Shown: one piece after another, positions 33,390-45,500 of the stretch
Position numbering within the stretch: the first letter of the stretch is position 1
How the letters are laid out: every line of letters begins with the position of its first letter
NCBI GenBank assembly: GCA_000442125.1
Contig: KE546973.1
Span: 1,629,301 to 1,693,300 of the forward strand
Reading direction: 5' to 3'
DNA length: 64,000 bases
From: Opeltia flavorubescens
Lineage: Eukaryota; Ascomycota; Lecanoromycetes; Teloschistales; Teloschistaceae
Made by a program: the position numbers and the translations under genes
Notes under the pieces: model-generated
Told to the model about the DNA's origin: nothing
Database searches by the model: none
Seen by the model: only the letters and a program-made list of their open reading frames with translations

Positions 33390-34370
33390 TATAATAATTT
33401 GCTACTAGTCGCTTAATATTAACCTAAATTAGTTATTGTCCTTTTAACCGGTAGCGGAAAAAGCCTATTATTTATAATACCCTCGCTTTTACCTAGAGCG
33501 TAAGTTACTATAATAATTGATTTTTTAATTATATTCCGCCTAAATCTTTAATAGCGGTTTAATAATTAAAGTATTATATATATAATCTAGAAGCCTAGTA
33601 CAATATTATAATATTTATATATAATATTAATCCTATTACTAGTCGGAATTAAATAAACAATTATTTTTAAATTTTTTAGGTTTATTAACGTACTATATAC
33701 AATCGGCCGTCTCGACCGCTTAGTATTTAATAAAATTTATCTACTTTTTATAGCAGTCTATTATCGGAAAAATATTCTAATAATTATAAACCTCCGCCTA
33801 ATAAAGGTTCCGTTTATTTATATAATTACTATTTTATTTCCTTTTATTAAATTAGATTTACGAGTAAATTTAAAGTTAAATTACTATAAATAATTATATA
33901 TAAATAATAATCGGCCTAATCTTTAATATTAAATCTAATTTAATAATTAAAAGCGTTCGGATAAAAAAATCTAGAAAGAGTTTCTTTTTAATTTAGTAGA
34001 AACTATATATAAAATTTAATTACTTTTTTAATTATAAAATTAAAGGGATAATAAAATAAAAATAATAATTATTAATTCTTTTTAATATATTTATTTTATA
34101 TAAATTAAAAAAACCGGTTAAAAATTATTAGATCGCCTATAGAACTACTTTTACTATAGCGACTTTACTTCCTAAAAATATATAGTTTATACAACTATAT
34201 AAAATCGCGGTATTATAGATAAATAAAATCGAATATTGTTTTTTATTATTACAACCTTAGCTTTAAATATAAAGGTCTACTATTTAATAGTCCGTCTACT
34301 ACTATATATTAATACTTCTAATAGACTTTTAAATTATAAATAGGAGATTAATCGAACGGAAAAAAATAAA
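33390..34370 (+). pseudogene. RecQ-like (telomere-linked-helicase type) pseudogene, killed by RIP transitions
   Basis: One plus-strand frame carries the superfamily 2 helicase motifs in order without indels. Motif I is at 33447-33464: TGSGKS, preceded by PKLVIVLL and followed by LLFIIPSLLPRA. Motif II is at 33729-33740, now NKIY, which RIP-type changes derive from DEAH, within GRLDRLVF. Motif III is at 33819-33842, now YIITILFP, from Y-x-TATLPP. NYFYYSD at about 34.15 kb resembles the YHSD segment. Motifs V and VI are at about 34245-34367: ITTLALNIK, then VRLLLYIN, RLLNYK and E-I-N-R-T-E-K-N, from TTALGxGxD, VRxVxH and YAQExGRxGRD. Stops arise mainly as TAG/TAA from CAG/CAA. RecQ-type helicase genes occur at chromosome ends in many fungi. 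Transcription would have run toward the telomere. Confidence 0.82.
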
Positions 34371-35384
34371 TTACTAGTACTTTATTTAATTTTACTAGCG
34401 CCTATTTAAATTATTTTCTAAAATAATTAATATTATAATAACTTTCTAGTATAGAATAAAGAGAAGATATATAACTTTCTAATAGCTAAATAATACCGCC
34501 GTAAATTTTTAACTATTTATTTTAATAGCGAACCGGGTACTATATATAATAATACTAGCTTTAACTCTTTTTTATATAAAGTCTGCTATCTTTATTCTTT
34601 AATAGTTTTTATTCGTATAAAATCTAGACTAGAATTAGAAAATACTATTTCCAACCGGCCCTTTAATTTAGAAGAATCCTTTTATATTTATTCTTTAAAG
34701 GATTAGGCTTCTTTAATATAATCGATAAAAAGCAATCTGTTATTAAAAAAAGAATTTAATACTTTAAAAACTATATTTAACCTCGGACTACCTATTAATA
34801 AGGATTCTATAAAGTCTAATATTATAAAGTTTAATACTATACAGTCTAATACTATATAGTCGATTCTAGAAAAAGATATCTATAATATTACTTATTTCCT
34901 AGCTAGTATAAAAATAAAGGAAAAAATTAAACTAGTTAAACTATACAAATTCTATTTCGCTCAATAGAATTATATATATATTTTATACTTTTTTATTTAA
35001 AAGGTTTTAATAGAAGGAAAATATAATAATCCTTATATATAAATTATAAAATATAAAGGTTTATTAGACCGTTATCGCTATAAAATTTAATTTATTTATA
35101 GAATTAGTTATTTTAAATACGTTCAACTTTTATTTATATATAGAAGGGGGTTAATTAAATATCTATATAAATATCTATAGCTCGCCTAGTATATTTTATA
35201 GATTATATAAAACCTCGATATTATATATAAATCTCGCCTAATATTAATACTAGATAGGCTATAACTAAACAGCCCGTTTAACGATATTATATAGTTATAT
35301 TATAAAGTTTAGCTCGGGTAGTAATCTATATTCGAGGATATTAAACTTTCGAATATAGTTTTAATTTTTTTCTACTAGATAGAC
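34371..35384 (+). other. Degraded sequence, possible C-terminal part of the helicase relic
   Basis: RIP-altered sequence continues after helicase motif VI. Some segments still read with moderate coding character in the same orientation, such as SLYKVC and LELEN around 34.57-34.65 kb, but no domain is recoverable. Confidence 0.3.
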
Positions 35385-35692
35385 TGTATAAAGGCTTTTT
35401 ATATATAAATTTCTTCTATATAGATTTTTTCTATATAGTTTATCTTATACAGACTTTTTCTATATAGTTCCAGTTTTTACAGTCCTTTTTTATATAATCT
35501 TTTTCTATATAATCCTTTTTTATACAGTCTTTTTTTATATAGTCTTTTTTTATATAGTTCTTTTCTATACAGTTCTTTTCTATATAGTTAAAATCTATAT
35601 AGTCTTTTTTTATATAGTTATAATCTATACAATCCTAGTTTATACAGTTATAATCTATACAGTCTATTTCTATACAGTTATAATCTATATAA
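35385..35692. repeat. Minisatellite, 15-16 bp unit (TATAYAGTCTTTTTT type)
   Basis: About twenty imperfect copies of a unit like TATACAGTCTTTTTT follow one another, with variants ending in TATAATC. Some copies keep CAG while others have TAG at the same position, so RIP-type change is patchy within the array. It lies just beyond the helicase relic and may have been a coding or 3' tandem repeat. Confidence 0.8.
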
Positions 35693-36519
35693 TATCTCCC
35701 TAAATATCTATTTAGATTATATTAAAGCTTTATATATAGTTTTCAACTTTTATTAAAATTTTATATAAAATTACGGCTTTAAATAAATAAATTTTAGGGA
35801 TTAATAATAAAAGGAGTATAAAAAATATTATTCTATCTACTATTTTATTTACTATATCCGATAGTATAATTTAATTTGTTTATTTATTTATTACTATCGC
35901 TAATTTCGTTTTATTTACAATTCCAAACTTTATATTTATATATTATATATAGATAATTACTATTATATATATTAAACTACTATACGCATTTTTTAATTTA
36001 CTATATATATATATTTTACTTTTTAATTTCGTATATAATTACTATATATAAGGTTATTCCTAGCGGTTTATTTAGTTATTTTATAATAGCAGACCTTATA
36101 TAATTCTAATATTTATTTATTAATCCCGCTAACCCCTTTTACTCGAATATTTATTTCAATATAATAGCTATACGTAATTTACTAGACCTTTTCGCTATTT
36201 TTAATATCGATATTAATCTATATATACGATTACCATTAAATTTAGAAGTTTTTACCCCTTTTTTTTTATTTTAAATATATAAATACTACTTTTATTTATA
36301 TTCTATCGATTTCTTCAAACCGATTTCTATTTAAAGCTATAATAGTTGAGATATTCTACTTTTTAGATTAAACGTACTAGTTATTTATAGAAATTAACGC
36401 TAAATATAAATTATCTAAAAAAATTCCTATTATATTTATTAGTTAGATTTGCTTAATAATAAACTGTAATACTCTTATTAATAAATTATAATAATAGTTA
36501 AAAGCGGTTAGTATATTAT
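35693..36519. other. RIP-degraded spacer between two minisatellites
   Basis: AT-rich sequence with no readable frame or motif. Several short TATATA runs and AT tracts are the only structure seen. Confidence 0.4.
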
Positions 36520-36875
36520 CTATTATTATATATTTAATCTATTATAACGTATCTAATCTACTATAATATATTTAATCTATTATAATATATTTAACCTGGT
36601 ATTACGTATCCAACCTAGTATTACGTATCTAATCTAGTATTATATATTCCACCTGGTATTATATATTCCATCTGCTATTATATATTCCACCTGCTATTAT
36701 ATATTCCATCTACTATTACGTATTCCACCTACTATAACGCAACTTACCTGCTATACCGTATCCAAGCTGCTATTAGGTATCGAACCTATTATTATATATT
36801 CCACCTGTGTATTTAACCTACTATAATATATTTAATTTGCTAATACGTATTTTATCTATTATAATATATTCTATC
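36520..36875. repeat. Minisatellite, 19-bp unit (CTGCTATTATATATTCCAC type)
   Basis: About eighteen tandem 19-bp units follow one another, for example CTGGTATTACGTATCCAAC and CTGCTATTATATATTCCAT, with nearly constant period. The central copies keep CpA and TpG (CTGG, CCAC, CTGC), unlike the flanks, while the outer copies are converted to TTAAT-type ends. The retained dinucleotides suggest that short-unit arrays were partly spared by RIP. Confidence 0.88.
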
Positions 36876-37089
36876 TATCTATATATATTTATTATTATAT
36901 ATCTATTTCCCTTTTACCTATTTTATTTATAGACTCGGCTATTTAAGAATTTAAATATAAACTATAATAATATTTAGTATCTAATAAAATTATATATATT
37001 TTAGTTTTAAGTATATTTTTAATATTAAACTATAATAAAATTTAGTAAAATTACTATTATTTAAATAAAAATAATAGGTAGTAGAAAAA

Positions 37090-37262
37090 AAATAGTAATA
37101 TTATATTTTAGTAAATTCTAATAATTAGGATTTATTTTTTTAGGATCGCGTTAAGAAATTATAGATAAAACCCGATTGTCGGGTTTTACCCGTAATTTTT
37201 TAGCGTAATTCTAAAAAATAAAATATAATAGTTGTATTTTACTAAAATAATAAAAAAATTAT
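37090..37262. repeat. Long imperfect palindrome centred near 37,177
   Basis: The two arms are reverse complements over roughly 85 bp each, around a CCCGA-TTG-TCGGG core. The left arm has TTTTAGTAAA, GGATCGCGTTAAGAA and ATAAAACCCGA. The right arm mirrors these as TCGGGTTTTACCCG, TTTTTTAGCGTAATTC and GTATTTTACTAAAA. The arms differ mostly by transitions. This looks like two terminal inverted repeats joined head to head, and it marks the left end of the mobile-element copy that follows. Confidence 0.75.
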
Positions 37263-39790
37263 AGTATATTTTTTAAAGGTAAAAACTATCTACTATTTAT
37301 AGATTTATTTTATTATTATATCGAATTAGTTTTTTTTTTTATAAATATTTTTAATTTTTTATATAAAAAATAAATTATAGATTATTATATATTCTTTAAT
37401 AGCGTATTAATAATTTATAATATATTATTTTTTTTTTATATTTCTATAATATCGGTAATTTATTTCTAATCTATAATTAGTAATTTTCTATAAAATAAGT
37501 AGGTTTTAATTTATATATATTTCTATATACTTTTTATAAAAATTAATCCTCTTAATTTTTAATTTATTAAATATATTTTAAATTATATTATTAGTATTTA
37601 TATATTATATATTTCTCTAAATTAAATTATACTAGGGTATCGAATTTTTAGCGTAAAAATATTTTATATTTTTTATTATTTATTTTAAAGGAATTTAAGA
37701 ACCGATTTTATAATATTTAATTAATTTAGTATTTATTACTTTCGAGTAGATATTATTAATTAAAATCTCTATAGTTATTATTAAGCCCTTAATTTTCCTA
37801 GCTTATACTCGATTTATTTTATTTTAAATTTTAAAGTTAACTATTACGTTTTCTATATCTAGATTAAAGTAAGTAATTTTTATTTAAGATATATTAATAT
37901 TTCTAGTTATATATATAAAATAAGCTTGTTTTTTTATAAAATAAATAAGTATTTAATAATATTTTATTTATAATTAAAAGTAGTTAATTAAAATAAAAAG
38001 TTATATTAATAAATTTTTAATCGGAAAGCGATTATATTTAAATCTAGAAAAATTTTTGATATTAATTTTTAAAGTAACCTTTAAATAAGATTTAACTATA
38101 TTTACGCTATAAAATAATATATTATCCTCGTTAAAAGTCTTTATTAACGATATAATTAAACTAATTTTTAATAAATAGAATAAGGTTTTAATAAAAATAA
38201 GGGTAAGTAGATTATTAAATATAGAGTTAATAAAATTTATATATATAGAATTTAAAAATTAATAGTTGAAAATTTAAATTATAAATTTTTAATTTATTTA
38301 TAAAATAAATATTAGGCGCGTTAAAAATTATAAAGGTAATATATATTTTATACTAGCTTAGAATCTATTAGTAAGTAATATAATTATATTCTAGCCTGAA
38401 ACTTTTAAAGGGATATTTCCGCTTAAATTAGGATTTAAAATATTATAAGCGATATAAAAAGTTAATTAATAGTTTTATATTATTTTATCGATAGAATTTT
38501 TTTTTTTAATAATCCGTTTTTATTCCTGGCGTATTCTATTCTTATTAATATCTATAACAACTATTAGTAAAATAACCTGGAAGAAACCTTATATTTAAAT
38601 ATATTGCTATAATTATTTTATTTTTTTATTTATTATATCTACTGTAATAATATTAATAATTCGGTATTTATTAGATAATTTAATTTTTAATTTTAAATTT
38701 AACGCCTTTATTAAGTAGGAATATAAATATTATTCGAATATTAATTAAAAGCTATTTTTTATCCTTTATCGCGAGAATTTGTAAAGACTTTTTAATTATA
38801 TATTCTATTTATTATAAGCGATAAATAGTAATCGATATTTTTTATAGAAAGAAATCCGAGTAGAGTTATATCGTTTAAATAGAACCCGGTTCTTATTAAT
38901 AATATCTATTTATAGTAAGAGAAAAGTTTTATATAAATTTCTTTTAATTATCGACGGATATAAGTTATTATATATCTAATTTAGAAACGGTTATAAACAA
39001 ATCGAGAAATTTTTTAGAATATTAAAAAAAAAATAATTAATTAATTCGATACTTTTTAAAAAGTATTAAAATTTTAGCGATTTAAATAATTAATTTTAAA
39101 GAGTTTAATACGATTAATTAGCGAGTATTATATAGCCAGCCGTCTATTTAATAAATAATCTTTCCGATAATTAGGTTCCCTATTTAGTCGATAATAATCC
39201 ACGCGATATATATAGAGTAGCGGTTATTTTATAAATTAGTAGATCTATTAATATTAATATATATTAAAAGCTAATCTCTATTTTAGTTATAAGCTTATAA
39301 ATAGCGGCTACGATAAAAGAATAAAAATATAATAGATTCTAGCGATTTAATAAAGAAAAGAAATTAATTAATTTAATATCCTTATAAAAAGTATAAATGT
39401 TTTTAGTCTAGATAGTTAATAGACTTTTTATAACTTTAATTATACGGTATAATAGCTCTAGCCGAAAATAGAGGGAGAATAAAAACGAATTTATTAGGTA
39501 TTTAAATATAAGGTAGTACTAGCGGGAAAAAGCCGGAATAGATATAATTTATAAAATTTTTAGTTTAGCGATTAAAAATTTTATTATTAGAATCGGGTAT
39601 AAGCCTTATTAAAGCTACGCGTAAAGTATTTATTTTATATATTTTAAAAAGGCGAATATACTCTAGAAAGTATTAAATAATTAGATATTTTTATTTCTTT
39701 AATTTTTAAAAAGTAAATGTATTAATATTTAGTAAAACTCCTTTTATTAAAATAGAATTGTATTTTAGTAAAACCNGATAGTCGGGTTTT
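37177..39790. mobile_element. RIP-degraded DNA-transposon-like element, copy 1
   Basis: This roughly 2.6 kb segment runs from the palindrome core to a matching GTAAAACC-n-GATAGTCGGG end at about 39,770-39,785. A second, diverged copy lies about 2.75 kb downstream in the same orientation. Shared anchors include GATATTTCCG at 38,412 and 41,138, and TATCGCGA at 38,767 and 41,504. Around 38,941-38,960 a frame reads LLIIDG followed by a probable His-Glu pair after RIP correction. This suggests a transposase catalytic segment, but the superfamily cannot be settled. Position 39,776 is an N in the assembly. Confidence 0.55.
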
Positions 39791-40019
39791 ATATTTAATT
39801 TGTTATAATATAGCGTATTATAGTATATTCTATCTATTTTTAAATAATTAATCTATTATAATATTTTAAAAATACTATAGTGTATTTATTTACTATTTTA
39901 TTTTAAAATATATTTAAAAAAGTTAAAGGTATATAAATTTATAGCGAATTTAAATTTAGAAATACTAAAATCTAATTATTAGATTTTACTAGAATTATTA
40001 CTACCGAATTTTTATTATT

Positions 40020-42575
40020 TAAATAAAACCCGACTACCGGGTTTTATAAATTTAATCCTAATACTCTATTAAAATATCTATTTTTTTTATTATTATCTAT
40101 TTATTTTTTATTAAACTAATTGTAATTTATAATTATACTTCTAATATTTATTAATAGCTAATATACTAGTATTCTTCTTCGGTTTTTAAATACTCGATAA
40201 TTTTTTTCTAATATATTATTAATAGTTTTTTATTATTTAAATATATATTAATCTATATAGAATTTAATCTAATATTAATATATTTTAGTTCTTTTATATC
40301 TTAGTTTATTAATCTTATTTTAGTAGATATTATTAACTTTTTTACCTTATACTTTTTTTTTAAATTAGATTTTATTAGAATATTAAATTTTTTATATAGA
40401 TTTATATTATAAGTAATAGATTTTTTATTATTTGTTATAGAGAAGTTTAAAAGCTAATTCTAAAGAATCTAATTAATTAAGTATTTACTTATCCCGGATA
40501 AATAAAGTTTATTAAAATAATTATCTTTATTATTAATTCCTCGATTTTTATAAACTATTTTTGATTTTCTAAAGCCTAGATTTAAAATTTAGTAAATATA
40601 CTTCTATATTTAAATCGGGCAAATTCGTTATTATAATATACTAGTATTTTAAAACGCTTATATATTATAATTTCGGCCTTTTATTAAATAGATAAGAATT
40701 TAATAATAGTTTATTTATTATAGAAAGTAGTTTATAAAAATCAAAAGCTATATTTAAAAATTTCTACTCGAAAAATAACTATATTAGAGTTTAAAAAGGT
40801 TTTTAATATTAGTCTCTAAAATAGCTTCTAATTAAAAGCTATCTATATTAATATTGTACAATGGTATATTATTCTAATTAAAGGTCTTTTCTAATAATAT
40901 TAACGAGCTAGTTTCCTATTAGAGATTTAAAAGAATAAGTATTTAAAATTTATTTAGTAAAATATAGGAATATTAATTCGCGAATTAATTAGTAGACTTT
41001 TTAGATTATAATATTTATATTAAATACAAGTTTTTTATTTAACGCGTTAATAGTTAAAAGGGTAATATATATTCTATATTAGTTTATTTACTATTAATAA
41101 ACCTCGCGCGAATATATTAGTTTAATAATTTTAAATAGATATTTCCGTTTAAATTAAAATTTAAAATATTTTTAATTATATAATTATTTTATTTTATATA
41201 TTTCATAATAATATTATATTATTTTATTAATAAAGTCCCGCTTTTATATTATTCTATTATATTTTCGGCGTGTTTAGTTTATATTATTATTTATAACTAC
41301 TATTATTATTAGTTTATAAAATAAATATTATATTTTATTAGAATTAAAGCTACGGTTTTTTATTTTTTTTTATATTTATTTTAATAATATTAGTAATATC
41401 CTACTTAATAAATAATCTAATCTTCGATTTTAAGTTTAATATTTTTATTAAACGAGAATATAAATACTATTTAAATATTAATTAATAGTCTCCTTTTATT
41501 ATCTATCGCGAAGACGCGCGTAAATTTTTTGGTTATACGATTTATTTTTTATAAATAATAGATAGCTATTAAAATTCTTCGTAAAATAATATCCGAATAA
41601 AGTTATATTATTTAGATAAAATTCGTTTTTTATTAATAGTATTTACTAATAGTAAGAGAACCGTTTTATATAAAAATTTTTTATACGTTTATAGATACGA
41701 GCCGTTATATATCTAGCTTGGAAATAGTTATAATTTATTTAGGGAACTATTTAAAATTTTATAATAAAAATAATCGGGCTAGATTATATTCTACTAAAAA
41801 TACGAAAGTTCTAATTATTCGGACGATAAATTTTAGTAAGTTTCGCGCGGTTAACTAGCTAGAATTATTTTATTTTAAGTTATTAATAGCACTTAAAAGT
41901 TTAGTATATATAAATTACTAGAGCTTATTTTTAAATTTAGTACTATAACCTAAGATAGAATATAATTAACCGTCCGTCTAAAAAATACCAGCTTCAATAA
42001 TTAGGTTTTCTATATATTAGCTAATAGGCTACTTTATATATATATAGCAGCGGTTATTCTATAAGTTAGTTAATTTATTAATTTTTAGGCGTATTAAAAG
42101 TTAATCTCTATTTTAGTTACAAGCCCGCGAATAGCGGCTGCGATAAAAAAATTAAGCTATAATAAATTCTAGTATTTTTATAAATAAGGGGAGTTAGCTA
42201 GTTTAATATTATTATAGGAAGTATAATCGGTTTAAGTATAAATGATTTATAGACTTAGTATAATAGTTTTCGCTTAAAATTAAAGCGAATCTATTATTTA
42301 TTTAAATATAAGATAATACTAACGGAAGAGAATTAAAATAGATATAGCCGGTAGATTTTTTAATATAATTACTAAAGATTTTATTACTAGAAATACTATA
42401 AACTTTATTATAGCTATATATAAAATATTTATTTTTTATTTTTTTTAATAGATAGGTATATTCTATAGAGTTTTATTTAATTAAGTATATCTATATTAAT
42501 AATTTTTTAAAATAGATGTATTGACGTTTAATAATACCTTTTAACCGTATCTAAATTACTTTTTAGTAAAAACCG
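40020..42575. mobile_element. RIP-degraded DNA-transposon-like element, copy 2
   Basis: This is a paralogue of the element at 37.2-39.8 kb in the same orientation, at an offset of about 2.73-2.83 kb. It begins at a CGACTACCGGGTTTTA end and finishes at AGTAAAAACCGACGG. The internal stretch 42,101-42,119 (TTAATCTCTATTTTAGTTA) matches 39,271-39,289 almost exactly. Many transitions separate the copies, as expected from independent RIP. No frame is intact. Confidence 0.55.
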
Positions 42576-45500
42576 ACGGTTAAAATTTATTATTTAGATT
42601 AAAACGGGTTAATAAACTATAGATAATACTATTTTATTATTTAATAAATTATTTATTTAGTAATAAAGTTTTTTTTTAAAATAACGTTTAACTATTAAGC
42701 GTTACCTCTAATTAAAATCTTGATTACTAAAAAGTAGCTTGATAATATATCTATATTATAGTATTTTAAGTCTTTTATAAATAAAATTATAACTTAAAGT
42801 CTTTATAAAAATATAATAAACGTAAGTAGATTAGGTTTTTTATATTTAAATTTGTTCTTTTATTAATATTTAATATTTATATTTTTTTTTAGCTCCGGTT
42901 TTATTTCCGTTTTTAAGTTTAATATTTATACCCTCCGTTATATCTTTCTACCTTTTCTTTTTAATTATTCCTTATTTTAAATAAAGCAGTCTTTTTATAA
43001 TAGAAATTAACGGTATTATATAGTCTAGTATAGAGAAAGTTAGTATTCCTAGATACGAAAATTCTATAAATTCTAAAAGTATTATAGTTATATAACGCTT
43101 TTAAAACCGGCGACTTTAGTTAAAAAGATTTAAAAAATTTTCGAACTATTATTTTATAAAATAAAACCAATTATTAAACTTTACTATAATATTATTAAAT
43201 ATATTTTTATAAAAAATATTATAAATAATTTATAATAATAAGAAATTCGTTAGTAATATTTACTATACCGGAAGATTAACCCATTTATTAGCGGTTAAGA
43301 TAGTTAAAAGTTTAAATTTAGGATTTAATTTAAGCGGGATAGATATAAACGAGTTAAAAAAACTTTTCGAGCCTAAAAAATCCGTAGGGTCTAAATATAC
43401 TAGCAGCCCGAATTAAAATAAAAACTTTTTAAAAAAGGCCTTTAAAATAAAAAAGTTTAGGGCTTTTAATTTTATATAAATATTCGAAAAAATAGAAGCC
43501 GGTAAATGTTTAATAATATAAATTATTCCTAGCTTTACTAATACTTTATAAATATAACTCCAGTTTTTTTAATAATATTAGCTAGTTTAATAAAAATCGG
43601 GAATATTATTAATAAAATAGATAATATATATTATTTAAATAATTATTCTATATTTATTCGCTATCTTATATTTTATTAAAAAAAAATAAGTTTAGATATT
43701 ATATTTAAAAACTCTAAACGAGTAGAAAGATTTGGCTTAGTAAAAAAGTTAAAGCTAGCTATTATTAAAATTTTATAGGTAAAACGGCTATAAGCTATTT
43801 ATAAGTAATCGGGCTATTATTCGCCTATTATTTTAAAAGGTAGGCAGCTTTTAAAAAGCCCTAGAATCGTTAAGCTCGCAATTCGGGAAAAATCTAAAGA
43901 ATATAAACGTTTCGATACCCTCGAAGCCGAATTTATAGACTATATAGAAAAATATTATAAAGATATAAAAGGAAAGAATAGCTAGAAAATTACAGTCGGC
44001 CAGGCTTTTTTATATATAAATAGTCTTTAATATTTTTACGATAATTTATATAATTAGTAAATATTTATAATAGATATTATATTTTTAGCGAATAAAAAAG
44101 TAGATTAGTAATTATTATTATATTTATTATTATAATAATTATATATAAAATTAAAATAAGCTTTAAATAAATAATAATTTTAATTATTAATAATAACTTA
44201 TTTTACTTTTTTTATTTATACGCTCTTTTTATCTATAATTATTTAATTATAATTTTATCTTCTATATATTTAGAGTAAGCTATAAAGGAATTTTTCGAAT
44301 ATTTATAAAGTTTAATTAAATAATTTATTTTTATAAATATTAAAAATTGTAATAGTCTATTAAAGTTATAAAACTAGAGAATTTTAAGTAGATGCTGGTT
44401 ATAAACTATTCGAAAGAGCTTTTAATTCGACGAAAAGTAATAGATATAAAAGAGAAAAAAAGGAAACGCGCTCTTTTTATACTAGAACCTTTTTTTTATA
44501 TTATTAAACGAGTTTCGATTAGATTCCTATTTAAAGTAAAATAGAATATTTAATAGCTTTAAAAAAAAAAAAATACTCGATTTTACTATTATAGATATTA
44601 AGAAGATAGTTTATATCTAGAAAAAATATAAATTTAACGAGATAAATATCTATAATATCGCCGTTTAAAATTTAGCGAAAAAATTCAATCGTGGTTTAAA
44701 CCCCGAATTTATATTTTTTAGTATAATAAATAAAACTTTTTACAATTTTATTAATAAGCCTTATTTTTATTTTTATCTATTTTTATTTTTTTATTATACG
44801 TATTTATATTATTTTATTAGTATTTAAAAGTAATAGTAAAAAGAATTAAACTAAAATAATAATAGGCTAAAAATATACCTTTAATATAAACCTTTAAAAT
44901 TTTCTAGTACTAGTTATTATTAAAAATATAGATATTTATTAGACTTGTTTTAAAATTAAATATATTCTTTATATTGAATTTAAACGCTTTATATATACTA
45001 GAGAATATTAAAAAGGCGATAGAAAAGGCTAGCTATTATATTTTAGGCTACCTATACCTATTAAACTAGTTAATATCCGCGGAAGTAGTCGAGAAAAGAA
45101 ACGCTAGCTATTTCCCGCTAAATATATCCCGTTTACTAGTTTAATATAAAGCTATAACAAAAATAAAAAAACGGAGGCGGCGTTTAAAAAATTAGTCCCG
45201 CTCGCTAATATTATAGAAAATTACTACGGTTTTAAAAAAAACTAACCTTTATTTATTAAACTAGTCCTATTTATCGAGCTAATTAAAAAATATAGTAATT
45301 AAAACGCGAGCTAACCGCCGTTTCTTTAATTAATTCTATTTATAGATTTTATTAAACGTTATAATAATTAAAATAAGTACTAGATATTATTTAAAAAGCT
45401 AATTCTTTTTACCGAACTAGTAGACTACTATAGCGACGAAAAGGAAAATTAATTTATATCGATAGCGTTTTTTTAAACCGCCAGCCCAAAATAGTTAGAA

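Noticed and set aside
36520-36875. CRISPR-like array
   Set aside because: Units are contiguous 19-mers with no unique spacers, in a fungal genome: a minisatellite.
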